NCBI GenBank assembly: GCA_009773395.1
Contig: WRPI01000001.1
Location: forward strand, 1-64,000
DNA from: Hyphomonadaceae bacterium
Lineage (GTDB): Bacteria > Pseudomonadota > Alphaproteobacteria > Caulobacterales > Aquidulcibacteraceae
Length of the DNA: 64,000 nt
Reading direction: 5' to 3'
This document shows, piece after piece, positions 43,680 through 52,792 of the stretch. The translations under genes were made by a program, and so were the position numbers. Numbering within the stretch: the first letter of the stretch is position 1; each line of letters opens with the position of its first letter. The notes beneath the pieces were generated by a model. That model was not told the DNA's origin, ran no database searches, and worked only from the letters and a program-made list of their open reading frames with translations.

Positions 43680-43878
43680 AATTGCACTTCAATTTTTGTT
43701 TATTGCCTAATTTTTAATCTAAATTATTTTATGTACTACGGATTATCGCTTGTTCAGTTGCGGCAATCGGTTTAGTGTGGCACAAATGTCATTGCAGTGA
43801 TGTGTGAAATTGAATATCAAGTATTAACTGTGAGATTGGCGCGTATTTAGCGTTAATATGAATCATTAGGGGACAAAA

Positions 43879-44574
43879 ATGAAATTTAAGAATATTTTGT
43901 TGGCTTCGGCTTTCGTTGCTTTGGCACCATTTGCGGCAATGGCTCAAGAAGTTGAATCATCGGCTAATATCGGTATAGCAAGTGACTATGTTTGGCGCGG
44001 CGTGTCGCAGACCAATGGTCGCGCGCAAGTATTTGGCGGCGTTGATGCTAGTGCAGGCTCGTTTTACGTTGGCGCTTGGGCCAGCAATGTTGACTGGCAA
44101 CCAGACGCCGAACTTGAAGTAGATTTTTATGCTGGCTACAAGCCAGTTTTGGGTCCAGTCACTCTTGACCTTGGTGCAGCAATTTACACCTATCCTCAAG
44201 ATAGAGCTTTGAATCTTGTTGAATATAAAGCAGCTGCATCAGTAACTGCACCTGGCGACGTTGCGTTTAGCCTTTCATATTATTATTCGCCAGAAGTTGG
44301 CAAAGGCGGCCCTTCATCGACTTACGGTGAGCTTGGGGTTTCGGCGCCGATTCCAGGTGCTAAAGTTGGTCCATTTGCGTTAGCAGTAGCAGGCGCTTAT
44401 GGTGTTTATAATTATTCAAGCCCAACTTGGACTGATTACAATAATTACAAAATTGCACTTTCGGGCACTACCGAGAATGGTTGGGGCGTTGAAGTCGGTT
44501 ACACTGATACTGACGTAAGTGGTGTAAGCATTTATGACGGCCGCGGTTATGCTACTTTGAAAAAGACTTTCTAG
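43879..44574 (+). CDS. TorF-family putative porin (TIGR02001)
   Basis: 231 aa. Signal peptide MKFKNILLASAFVALAPFAAMAQ. Beta-barrel with the family opening SANIGIASDYVWRGVSQTNGRAQVFGGVD and repeated YVGAWASNVDW, VDFYAGYKP strands; ends YDGRGYATLKKTF with terminal Phe, the outer-membrane insertion signal. GGGGA lies 7 nt upstream. Single gene closed by a terminator. Confidence 0.85.
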   Translation: MKFKNILLASAFVALAPFAAMAQEVESSANIGIASDYVWRGVSQTNGRAQVFGGVDASAGSFYVGAWASNVDWQPDAELEVDFYAGYKPVLGPVTLDLGAAIYTYPQDRALNLVEYKAAASVTAPGDVAFSLSYYYSPEVGKGGPSSTYGELGVSAPIPGAKVGPFALAVAGAYGVYNYSSPTWTDYNNYKIALSGTTENGWGVEVGYTDTDVSGVSIYDGRGYATLKKTF

Positions 44575-44601
44575 TTTTTTGAAACCTCATAAGACTAAGC
44601 G

Positions 44602-44631
44602 AAGGCCACCATATATTTGGTGGCCTTTTTG
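44602..44631 (+). terminator. Intrinsic terminator of the porin gene
   Basis: AAGGCCACC (44602-44610) pairs perfectly with GGTGGCCTT (44619-44627), loop ATATATTT, then a T-run. Confidence 0.92.
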
Positions 44632-44735
44632 TTTGGCAAGGGCGTTGATATTACTTGTAAATCAAATGTAAAATGAACAACCCCCTTGTTATGTTCAAAT
44701 CCAGCCGATATTGTTTAAACTCGCTGGGGGCGCAT

Positions 44736-45779
44736 TTGATTATTAAAAAGCCAACAATTGACGATGTTGCAGCACTTTCAAGTGTAGGGCGAACCACTGT
44801 ATCACGCGTGTTAAATGGCGGGCAAAACGTTCGCGATACGGTGCGCGAAAGGGTTTTAGCTGCGGTTAAAACTCTCGATTACAAAGTTAATTTGCAAGCA
44901 AGATCGCTGGCAAGTGGTAGCAATAAAGTTATCGCACTTATTTATTCATCAAATTTGGAAAGCGAGCCTAATTCCTATTACCATTCGGGGCTTGAACTCG
45001 GCGCATTGCGAGCGTGCACTGATTCTGGCTATCAATTGCAGACGCACGCGATAAATCAAGATAGCGCAGATTATTATGACAAAATCTTGCGGATTGCCGA
45101 TAAATCGCGTTTCGACGGTTTGATTATTTCACCACCATTTTGCGATGACATCAAATTATTAAATGCCTTGATAGAAAAAGACTGTCCGTTTGTGTGCATT
45201 TCTGCTGGCAATATCGCCGCGAAATCTGCGCACTCGATAGGAATAGATGAAGAAATGGCAGGTTATGAAATTGCCAAATATTTGTTGCGATTGGGGCACA
45301 AAAGCTTTGGCTATATTTTAGGCTTGCAAGGCCATATTTCGGCGCAGCAACGATATTCTGGCTATGTCCGTGCTATCGAAGAAGTCGGCATTGAGGTAAA
45401 AGACCAAATTCTTGAGCGGGGCAATTTCACGTTCAAATCTGGTATTGAAATCGCTCAAAATATCCTTACGCGGCCGAATCCACCATCAGCTTTAATTTTC
45501 GCTAATGACGACATGGCCGCTGGAGCTTTATTCAGTGCCCACAAGCTTGGAATAAAAGTTCCACAAGATTTATCAGTTGTTGGGTTTGATGATACACCGG
45601 TTTCGGAGATTGTTTGGCCGCCGCTCACCACCGTGCATCAACCGTTGAAGGCAATTGGCCAACAATCTGTTCAAATATTGTTAAAAAAAATGAGCGGAAT
45701 CAATGGAGTAGAAATACCATTGCAGACAATTGTGCCATTTCGCCTGCAAATTAGGGAATCAACCTCTGGCGTTCAGTAA
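44736..45779 (+). CDS. LacI-family transcriptional regulator
   Basis: 347 aa from TTG 44736 (GGGG 5 nt upstream), giving the usual LacI start LIIKKPTIDDVAALSSVGRTTVSRVLNGG; ATG 44673 would add 21 atypical residues. Hinge and DNA part to about 60, then the periplasmic-binding-like sugar domain (KVIALIYSSNLESEPNSYY, LILANDDMAAGAL-like ALIFANDDMAAGA, DLSVVGFDDTPVSE). It lies directly before the TonB receptor on the same strand and likely represses it via the two palindromes at 45812 and 45870. The ligand is probably a sugar from the beta-glycosides handled here. Confidence 0.9.
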   Translation: MIIKKPTIDDVAALSSVGRTTVSRVLNGGQNVRDTVRERVLAAVKTLDYKVNLQARSLASGSNKVIALIYSSNLESEPNSYYHSGLELGALRACTDSGYQLQTHAINQDSADYYDKILRIADKSRFDGLIISPPFCDDIKLLNALIEKDCPFVCISAGNIAAKSAHSIGIDEEMAGYEIAKYLLRLGHKSFGYILGLQGHISAQQRYSGYVRAIEEVGIEVKDQILERGNFTFKSGIEIAQNILTRPNPPSALIFANDDMAAGALFSAHKLGIKVPQDLSVVGFDDTPVSEIVWPPLTTVHQPLKAIGQQSVQILLKKMSGINGVEIPLQTIVPFRLQIRESTSGVQ

Positions 45780-45811
45780 TCTTGGCAAATAAATCGTTTT
45801 GACGATAGTTA

Positions 45812-45825
45812 TGGAAGCGTTTCCA
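45812..45825. promoter_or_regulatory. LacI-type operator 1
   Basis: TGGAAGCGTTTCCA, palindromic except the central pair region, with the CG centre usual for LacI/GalR operators. It ends 8 bp before the -35 box at 45834. Confidence 0.7.
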
Positions 45826-45833
45826 TTTTTAAT

Positions 45834-45861
45834 TTGACATTCGTGAAAAACCAATTATTGA
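45834..45861 (+). promoter_or_regulatory. Promoter candidate of the TonB receptor
   Basis: TTGACA (45834-45839), 16-bp spacer, TATTGA (45856-45861). The -10 is weak. It is framed by the two LacI-type palindromes. Confidence 0.45.
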
Positions 45862-45869
45862 TGGTTTGA

Positions 45870-45883
45870 TGGTAGCGCTACCA
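45870..45883. promoter_or_regulatory. LacI-type operator 2
   Basis: TGGTAGCGCTACCA, a perfect 14-bp palindrome with CG centre, near the expected transcription start. 58 bp centre to centre from operator 1. Confidence 0.75.
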
Positions 45884-46016
45884 ATCATGGGGGAATCGTG
45901 TGTTTTTCTCCGTAAGCAATGGTGATACCTACAAAAACAAGTGCAAATTCGCTTCTATTTCACATTTTGAATGCGTGATTTGGTGCTTGCAGGAAGTTTT
46001 ACAGGGGAGAAAGTAA

Positions 46017-48914
46017 ATGCATCAAAAAAATATCAAAAAAGGCCTATATACGGTTTCGGGCTTCGCGCTCCTTGCCGCAATGCCTAGTTTCGCAATGGCG
46101 CAAGCTGCTGCGCCTGCTGCGGGTGAGACTGTGGTTGTAACCGGTCTTCGCGGTTCATTATCACGTTCAATTACTGCAAAGCGCGTCAGCGACATGGTAA
46201 CTGAGAATATTTCGGCGGAAGAAATTGGCAAATTGCCAGATGCTTCAATCGCTGAAGCTCTTGCTCGGTTGCCAGGCCTTGCTGGTCAGCGGGTTGGCGG
46301 CGAAGTCGAAGTAATCAATCTTCGCGGCACGTCACCAGATTTCACAACAACAACCCTAAACGGTCGTCAATTGGGCAGCTTGTCTGATGGTCGCGGTATT
46401 GAAATCAACCAATTCCCATCAGAATTGATTAACGGCGTTACTGTTTACAAAACGCCAAATGCCGCAGTAGCAGGTCAAGGTCTTTCAGGCACAATTGACT
46501 TAAAATCGCTGCGTCCATTATCGGTAAGTGGTCGTCAAATTTCACTTAATTTCCGTTTTGACACTACAACATTGGATCAATTGAACCCTGACGTTGAAAA
46601 AGGCGGTTGGCGCGGTTCGGCTTCTTATGTGAACCAATTTATGGACGGCCAATTGGGCGTTGCACTTGGTTATGCGCATTCCGTCAGCACCAACCAAACT
46701 CAATATCAAGAAATTTGGGGTTATGATGGCAACACTGGCGCCCAAGCTACTGCACTTAATTCGGGTACAGTTTCTGGTCACTCAACTCGTGCGCTTTCAA
46801 ACCGCAAAACTCGTGATGGCTTGATGGCTGTGGTTGAATATCAACCAAATGACAATTCGCATACCACTTTGGATTTATTCTATTCGAAATTGGTGCAAGA
46901 TGAAGTCATGCGTGGTGTTGAAGGCCCAATGGCTTGGACTGGTAACACTGTTACTCGCAACACCGTTACGCCGTATCATGGAACTCAAATTTCTGACACT
47001 GGCACAATTTCAAATGTTGTCACCATCATAAATAATCAATTCCATGGTCGTGATGATTCGATTTTTGCAGGTGGTTTGAACCATGAAATGAAAGTCGGGA
47101 CTTGGGATTTAAGCTTTGATGCTGCTTATTCAAAAGCTGAAGGCGATGCGCTTAATGTCCAAATCCTTGGCAATTATGGTCCAGCTCGCCAAGGCGAAAC
47201 AATTGCTTTTGATTGGAATCCTAATGGCTTCACTGGACTTGATCCTTCATTGAACTATGGCGATGCTAGCAAGATTTATCTTGGTGATAACTCGCCTTGG
47301 GGTGGCACGTGGGGTGAAGGCTTCCGCCAAGTTCCACATATTGAAGACTCATATTCTTCACTTGATTTCCGTGCGAAAACCGAATTATCGGATAGCTTCT
47401 TGGGCGGTTTCTTCGGCAGCTTTGAAGCGGGTTTGAATTTCACTGACCACGACAAAGCAAAATCTTCGACTGATGACGATTTGTGCTTCAAACAATTCCA
47501 ATTTGTTACTAGTTTAGATGGTAGCAATCAAAATGGTGCAGCCAATTGCGGAAGCGCAAACGGTGTTGGTGGTCAATATCGTCGTAGCTTGACTTCAATC
47601 CCATCAATTGGTCATGCGGATTTGAGTTTTGCAAATTGGGGTCCGCTTGCAGCATTTGATGTTTTGGGTGTGATGAATTCACAAATGAACATTGTTCCTC
47701 GCCGTGACAGCAACCGCTGGAATCGTAATTGGACATTGAATGAAAAAGTATTCACCGCTTATGTCCGTGGTAATATTGATACTGAAGTAATGGGTCACCA
47801 TGTCGGCGGGAACTTAGGGATTCAGTTTGTTAATTCTGAAACTGAATCAACTGGCTTCGCAATTACCAACGCAAGCAATAACCCAACCAATGTGAACTAC
47901 AATAACGTTCCAAGCCAACAAACCGTAGGAACTTCTTATTCCGACGTATTGCCAAGCTTGAACTTATCTGTTGATTTGACCGATAATTTGAAATTGCGCT
48001 TTGGTGCGGCGAAACAAATGGCGCGTCCGCGTCCCGATGATTTGCGTGCCAGCGTTAACGCCAGCTTGGGCTTGATTACTTCACCCGCGACTATTGTGGT
48101 CAATGGTAACACTGTTCCAAACCCTGACGTTGGTAAATATCGTTGGAGTGGAAATGGTGGTAATCCATTATTGAAACCATATCGTGCTGACGCTTATGAT
48201 GTGTCATTTGAGTGGTATGTCAATTCTGGCACTTCGGTGTCAGTAGCAGGTTTCTACAAAAATGTTGAAACTTACATATTCAGCCAAACTGTTTTGTTCG
48301 ATTTCAGCTCATCGCCAAATCCACAAAACTTCCCATTGGTTAGTCCTTTAGGCAACTTCAGCCAACCAATGAATGGCACCGCAGCCAAAAACAACAAAGA
48401 CGCATTTATCCGCGGCTTTGAGTATGCGGTTAACATTGACTTTAGTAAGTTCTTCCCAGAAATTCCTATTGCCAATGGTTTGCTATTTTCGGGGAACTGG
48501 TCACATAATATGACAAATATTAGCCCGAACGGTCCAACTGGATCAGGTCGTGACAATAGATTGCCAGGCTTCTCAGGCTACAGCCGTAACTTGACTGTTG
48601 GTTATGAAAAACATGGCTTCTCGGTTCGGGTTTCTGAGCGTTGGCGTTCAGCAGTGCGCACAGACGCGGCGGGCTTCTTTGCCAACCGTGAATTCGCACG
48701 CATTTTGCCTGACAGCCAAGTTGACGCGCAAATCGGTTATAAATTCACCGACGGACCGTTGAGTGGTCTTGCCGTAACGCTGCAAGGAACAAACCTCACT
48801 GATACATTGTATCAAAGAGAAAGTGGCGTGGCATTGCCAGACGGTGCTTTGCTTCCAAGCTACAACTCACGCTATGGCGCACGGTATTTGTTGGGCGTTA
48901 CCTACAAATTCTAA
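46017..48914 (+). CDS. TonB-dependent receptor (Xanthomonas/Caulobacter type)
   Basis: 965 aa. Signal peptide to about residue 29 (LLAAMPSFAMAQA). Plug domain: ETVVVTGLRGSLSRSITAKR, IGKLPDASIAEALARLPGL, VINLRGTSPDFTTTTLNGRQL. The large barrel ends GARYLLGVTYKF with terminal Phe. This TIGR01782-like class imports oligosaccharides across the outer membrane with TonB-ExbBD energy. GGGGAG precedes the ATG. Controlled by the LacI-type operators upstream, and followed by genes that degrade and import sugars. Confidence 0.95.
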   Translation: MHQKNIKKGLYTVSGFALLAAMPSFAMAQAAAPAAGETVVVTGLRGSLSRSITAKRVSDMVTENISAEEIGKLPDASIAEALARLPGLAGQRVGGEVEVINLRGTSPDFTTTTLNGRQLGSLSDGRGIEINQFPSELINGVTVYKTPNAAVAGQGLSGTIDLKSLRPLSVSGRQISLNFRFDTTTLDQLNPDVEKGGWRGSASYVNQFMDGQLGVALGYAHSVSTNQTQYQEIWGYDGNTGAQATALNSGTVSGHSTRALSNRKTRDGLMAVVEYQPNDNSHTTLDLFYSKLVQDEVMRGVEGPMAWTGNTVTRNTVTPYHGTQISDTGTISNVVTIINNQFHGRDDSIFAGGLNHEMKVGTWDLSFDAAYSKAEGDALNVQILGNYGPARQGETIAFDWNPNGFTGLDPSLNYGDASKIYLGDNSPWGGTWGEGFRQVPHIEDSYSSLDFRAKTELSDSFLGGFFGSFEAGLNFTDHDKAKSSTDDDLCFKQFQFVTSLDGSNQNGAANCGSANGVGGQYRRSLTSIPSIGHADLSFANWGPLAAFDVLGVMNSQMNIVPRRDSNRWNRNWTLNEKVFTAYVRGNIDTEVMGHHVGGNLGIQFVNSETESTGFAITNASNNPTNVNYNNVPSQQTVGTSYSDVLPSLNLSVDLTDNLKLRFGAAKQMARPRPDDLRASVNASLGLITSPATIVVNGNTVPNPDVGKYRWSGNGGNPLLKPYRADAYDVSFEWYVNSGTSVSVAGFYKNVETYIFSQTVLFDFSSSPNPQNFPLVSPLGNFSQPMNGTAAKNNKDAFIRGFEYAVNIDFSKFFPEIPIANGLLFSGNWSHNMTNISPNGPTGSGRDNRLPGFSGYSRNLTVGYEKHGFSVRVSERWRSAVRTDAAGFFANREFARILPDSQVDAQIGYKFTDGPLSGLAVTLQGTNLTDTLYQRESGVALPDGALLPSYNSRYGARYLLGVTYKF

Positions 48915-48925
48915 GTCAAATATCA

Positions 48926-48963
48926 CCAAGCCCGAAGAAATTCTTTGGGCTTGGTTTCCTTTT
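48926..48963 (+). terminator. Intrinsic terminator of the TonB receptor
   Basis: CCAAGCCC (48926-48933) pairs with GGGCTTGG (48947-48954), with inner AAGAA/TTCTT pairs, then TTTCCTTTT. The next 217 bp to the GH3 gene hold no recognisable operator. Confidence 0.8.
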
Positions 48964-49180
48964 CGCCCAATTGTTTAATTCTTATATTAAGCAATTAGCG
49001 CGAAGTTGGATCTCGGACTTGGATTTGACCCTCCCGTCAAATCCAAACCCCAGATTCAATGCAATTGAGAAGTCTAGACAGTGCTAAAAAACCAAATAAA
49101 TAAGCACGCCAGTAAAAAATATCGCTCAGTTGAAATAAAACATATCTGTCTAAATAATACTAAATTGTGGGAGCCAAGAA

Positions 49181-51181
49181 ATGAAGATATTTAGGAACAA
49201 ATTGCTAATTGGAAGCGCTTCCATCGCTACAGTCGTTGCAGCGATTGCCGTCCCAATGGTTTTGAATGCGCAAACTGCTCGAACCCAACAATATAGTGAC
49301 TGGCCCCATATCCACAGCCCATTTGCGAGCAATGCCACCCAAGAACGTGAAATTGCCGCGATAGTGCAAAGCATGACATTGGCGCAAAAAATCGGGCAAA
49401 TGACACAGCCCGAAATCAAAAAAATTACACCAGCCGAAGTTCGTCAATATTATATTGGTTCGGTTTTGAATGGTGGCGGATCTTGGCCACAAATGAACAA
49501 GCACGCATCTGTCCAAGATTGGGTCAATTTGTCCGACGCTTATTATGCGGCCTCAATGTCAACTGACATGGAAAAAGACATTCCAATAATTTGGGGCATT
49601 GATGCTGTTCATGGTAACAGCAATGTAGTTGGCGCAACACTTTATCCACATAATATTGGCCTCGGCGCGGCACGAAATCCAGCGCTTATTGAAGAAATTG
49701 GCCGTGCTACTGCCCGCGCAGTTCGGGCGACTGGCATAAATTGGGCATTTGCACCGACGCTTGCTGTGGTGCAAAATCAGCGTTGGGGCAGGTCTTATGA
49801 GAGTTTTGCGGTTAATCCCGACGTTGTTCGGCAATACGGCGCGGCCTATGTGCGCGGGATGCAGGGTGACTTGACATCAGATGCCAATATTGTCGCAACA
49901 GCCAAACATTTCCTTGGCGATGGCGGAACCTTTAATGGTGTAAATGAAGGCCAAAACCGTTCCAGTTTGGCGGACTTGATAAATATTCATGGCGCTGGCT
50001 ATTTTGGTGCTTTGGGCGCTGGCGCTCAAACCGTAATGATAACTTATAATAGTTGGGCGGGTGCGGTTTCGCCAACCAATAACGGCAAAATTCATGGCGT
50101 GCCAGAATTAGTAACAGGCGCACTAAAAGAAAAAATGGGTTTTGACGGCTTTGTAGTTTCTGATTGGAATGGTATCGCCCAAGTGCAGGGTTGCACTAAT
50201 TCGCACTGCCCTGAGTCAATCAATGCAGGCGTCGATATGGTCATGGTTCCAGATGATTGGAAAGATTTTATCACAAATACCATGAAAGACGTTGAAGAAG
50301 GCCGCATCCCAATGAGCCGTATTGATGATGCGGTTACCCGTATTATTCGGGTGAAAATGCGCGCTGGACTATTTACTCACAAACCTTCTGATTCAAGTGT
50401 TGCTGGCAAAGTAAGTGAAATTACAAATCGCGCACTAGCAAGGCGCGCGGTTCGTCAATCTATGGTTCTGTTAAAAAATAACAATGGAGTGCTACCACTT
50501 GCGCGCGGAAAACGTATTTTGGTAGTCGGCGCAAGCGCGGATTCCATGTCAAACCAATCTGGCGGCTGGTCAATTACTTGGCAGGGTGATGAAAATACCA
50601 ATGCCGATTTCACAACTGGTGAAACCCTGCTGTCGGCGATTCGTAGCCAAGCAGGTGCTGCGCGAGTAGTATATTCACCAACTGGCATGGGCGTTAATTT
50701 GCGCAATTTTGACGTGGTAATCGCGGTATTGGGCGAAACCCCATATGCAGAAACCAAAGGCGATGCGGCGTTCCCAACGGCTTTGAATCATTCACTCCGC
50801 CACCCAAATGATCAGGCAGTATTAGATAGAATAAGTGGACGCGGAGTGCCCGTTGTATCGGTTCTTTATTCGGGGCGCACACTTTATGCCAATTCACTAA
50901 TCAATAAATCCAACGCGTTTGTTGCGGCGTTTTTACCAGGGTCTGAGGCCGCGGGGATTACTGATGTGTTGTTCCGCAATGCGCGTGGACAAGTCGCTCA
51001 TAATTTCAGTGGCAAATTATCCTTCCCATGGCCATCAAATGCATGCCCACCTGCGACAAATGCACCCCAAACTAATTATCGCCCATTGTTCAATTATGGA
51101 TATGGTTTAGACTATCTATCTAGGAATAATATTGGCGTATTGCCGATTGATCGCAGGACAACTTGCCCAAGCGCACAATAG
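49181..51181 (+). CDS. GH3 family beta-glucosidase / exo-beta-glucan hydrolase
   Basis: 666 aa. Signal peptide, to about residue 30 (LNAQ). GH3 N-terminal TIM barrel with the nucleophile Asp in GFDGFVVSDWNG (about 326), preceded by TAKHFLGDGGT and IPIIWGIDAVHG. The alpha/beta sandwich domain follows (VLLKNNNGVLPLARGKRILVVG, LPGSEAAGI). It ends at LFNYGYGLDYLS with no fibronectin-III or extra beta domain, so it is shorter than many secreted GH3 enzymes of about 800 residues. Releases glucose from beta-glucosides in the periplasm. Confidence 0.92.
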   Translation: MKIFRNKLLIGSASIATVVAAIAVPMVLNAQTARTQQYSDWPHIHSPFASNATQEREIAAIVQSMTLAQKIGQMTQPEIKKITPAEVRQYYIGSVLNGGGSWPQMNKHASVQDWVNLSDAYYAASMSTDMEKDIPIIWGIDAVHGNSNVVGATLYPHNIGLGAARNPALIEEIGRATARAVRATGINWAFAPTLAVVQNQRWGRSYESFAVNPDVVRQYGAAYVRGMQGDLTSDANIVATAKHFLGDGGTFNGVNEGQNRSSLADLINIHGAGYFGALGAGAQTVMITYNSWAGAVSPTNNGKIHGVPELVTGALKEKMGFDGFVVSDWNGIAQVQGCTNSHCPESINAGVDMVMVPDDWKDFITNTMKDVEEGRIPMSRIDDAVTRIIRVKMRAGLFTHKPSDSSVAGKVSEITNRALARRAVRQSMVLLKNNNGVLPLARGKRILVVGASADSMSNQSGGWSITWQGDENTNADFTTGETLLSAIRSQAGAARVVYSPTGMGVNLRNFDVVIAVLGETPYAETKGDAAFPTALNHSLRHPNDQAVLDRISGRGVPVVSVLYSGRTLYANSLINKSNAFVAAFLPGSEAAGITDVLFRNARGQVAHNFSGKLSFPWPSNACPPATNAPQTNYRPLFNYGYGLDYLSRNNIGVLPIDRRTTCPSAQ

Positions 51182-51214
51182 GTTTTATGCCAAGTTTTAG
51201 TTGGGGTGACGCAA

Positions 51215-52726
51215 ATGGCATATAATAAGCCAATGAAAATTGTCATAGTTGGTGGCGGTAGCGCGGGTTGGATGTCGGCCGCATTTTTGGCGCGGCTTTT
51301 GGGTCGTAATTATGAAATTCAACTAATTGAATCTGAAGAAATTGCGACAATCGGTGTCGGCGAAGCAACAATACCAGCGATTAAGACATTTAATACCGTT
51401 CTTAAGCTGGATGAAATCGATTTTATCAAGAAAACTCAGGCCACTTTCAAACTTGGTATCAAGTTTAAGGATTGGACAAGAAAAGGCCACGAATATTACC
51501 ACGGATTCGGTAAAATTGGGCGCGAGTGGGAACATTTGCGCGCCCACCAATATTGGCTAAAACGCCACCTTAGCGGTGACACTTCGACATTAAAAAGCCT
51601 GTCAATAAACTCCGTTGCGCCCGATGCTAACAAATTCATGTTTCCTAAAATGGAAATGACCGAATCTCCATTGTCTGAAATCGGCTATGCTTATCACCTT
51701 GATGCCAATCTCTACGCCAAATATTTGCGTGGCTATTCTGAAGAACGTGGCGTCACGCGAACTGAAGGCAAAGTAGTTGAAGTTAATCTTCGGCCAGACG
51801 ATGGTTACATCGCATCAATTAGGCTTGAAAACGGCACTATTATTGAAGGTGATTTATTTATCGACTGCACTGGATTCCGCGGGCTATTGATAGAAGAAGC
51901 CATGCATACAGGCTATGACAGCTGGGACAAATGGCTATTTTGCGATCGGGCAATTGCGGTTCCATGCAAATCTTCGGGCGACTTCCCACCTTACACTGTC
52001 TCGACTGCGCTCGACTCTGGTTGGCAATGGAAAATTCCATTGCAGCATCGAACTGGCAACGGCCATGTTTATTCATCGCAATTCCTTGATGACCAAACAG
52101 CCGAAGCAACATTGTTGAACAGCCTTGATGGCGAGCCTACAAATGAGCCACTGCGGCTTAAATTTACGGTGGGGAAGCGCAAAAAATTATGGAACAAGAA
52201 TTGTGTTGCGGTTGGCCTTTCCGGTGGTTTTCTTGAACCATTGGAATCAACGGGCCTTTATATGATTCAATCCGCAATGGTTCGTTTAGTACGATATTTT
52301 CCGGACCGCAGCTTCAATCAAACCAATATTGACGAATTTAATCGCCAAGCAACATTCGAATTTGAACGCATTCGTGACTTTATTGTCCTTCACTATAAAG
52401 CAACCGAGCGTGAAGATACGGAGTTTTGGCGCAAATGTAAAAATGCAGAAATCCCTGATACTTTGGCTGAAAAAATTGAACTGTTCAAAGCTAATGGGCG
52501 AGTATTCCGCGAGGCCGATGAGCTTTTCGCAGAAGAAAGTTGGATTCAAGTATTTTTGGGGCAAGGCATTATTCCAACTAATTATGATCCACTTGTGGAT
52601 CTCAAGACCGAACAAGAAGTCAAAGATTTTTTAAGCAATATGGAAACCGTGATTCAAAAATGTGTCGCCACAATGCCGGATCACAAGTTGTTTATTGATA
52701 AGACATGTAAAGCGCCGCCAGTTTAA
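51215..52726 (+). CDS. Tryptophan-halogenase-like flavoprotein
   Basis: 503 aa from ATG 51215 (GGGG 8 nt upstream; GTG 51206 also possible). FAD-binding KIVIVGGGSAGWMSAAFLARLLG, the GEATIP motif, and the halogenase signature as SGWQWKIPLQ. Lys in FKLGIKFKDW may be the halogenase-type lysine. Family members are frequent beside TonB receptors in Caulobacter and related bacteria, where the true substrate is unknown; a sugar-locus role is more likely than antibiotic synthesis. Lies 34 bp behind the GH3 gene. Confidence 0.85.
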   Translation: MAYNKPMKIVIVGGGSAGWMSAAFLARLLGRNYEIQLIESEEIATIGVGEATIPAIKTFNTVLKLDEIDFIKKTQATFKLGIKFKDWTRKGHEYYHGFGKIGREWEHLRAHQYWLKRHLSGDTSTLKSLSINSVAPDANKFMFPKMEMTESPLSEIGYAYHLDANLYAKYLRGYSEERGVTRTEGKVVEVNLRPDDGYIASIRLENGTIIEGDLFIDCTGFRGLLIEEAMHTGYDSWDKWLFCDRAIAVPCKSSGDFPPYTVSTALDSGWQWKIPLQHRTGNGHVYSSQFLDDQTAEATLLNSLDGEPTNEPLRLKFTVGKRKKLWNKNCVAVGLSGGFLEPLESTGLYMIQSAMVRLVRYFPDRSFNQTNIDEFNRQATFEFERIRDFIVLHYKATEREDTEFWRKCKNAEIPDTLAEKIELFKANGRVFREADELFAEESWIQVFLGQGIIPTNYDPLVDLKTEQEVKDFLSNMETVIQKCVATMPDHKLFIDKTCKAPPV

Positions 52727-52792
52727 TTTCAGTTATTCGCACTGAATAATTGCCATTGGCTAATATAGACTCGCACAAAACGGAATATAAGT

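Noticed and set aside
51215-52726. Antibiotic or siderophore biosynthesis cluster around the halogenase-like gene
   Set aside because: No NRPS, PKS or tailoring genes nearby; neighbours are sugar catabolic genes.
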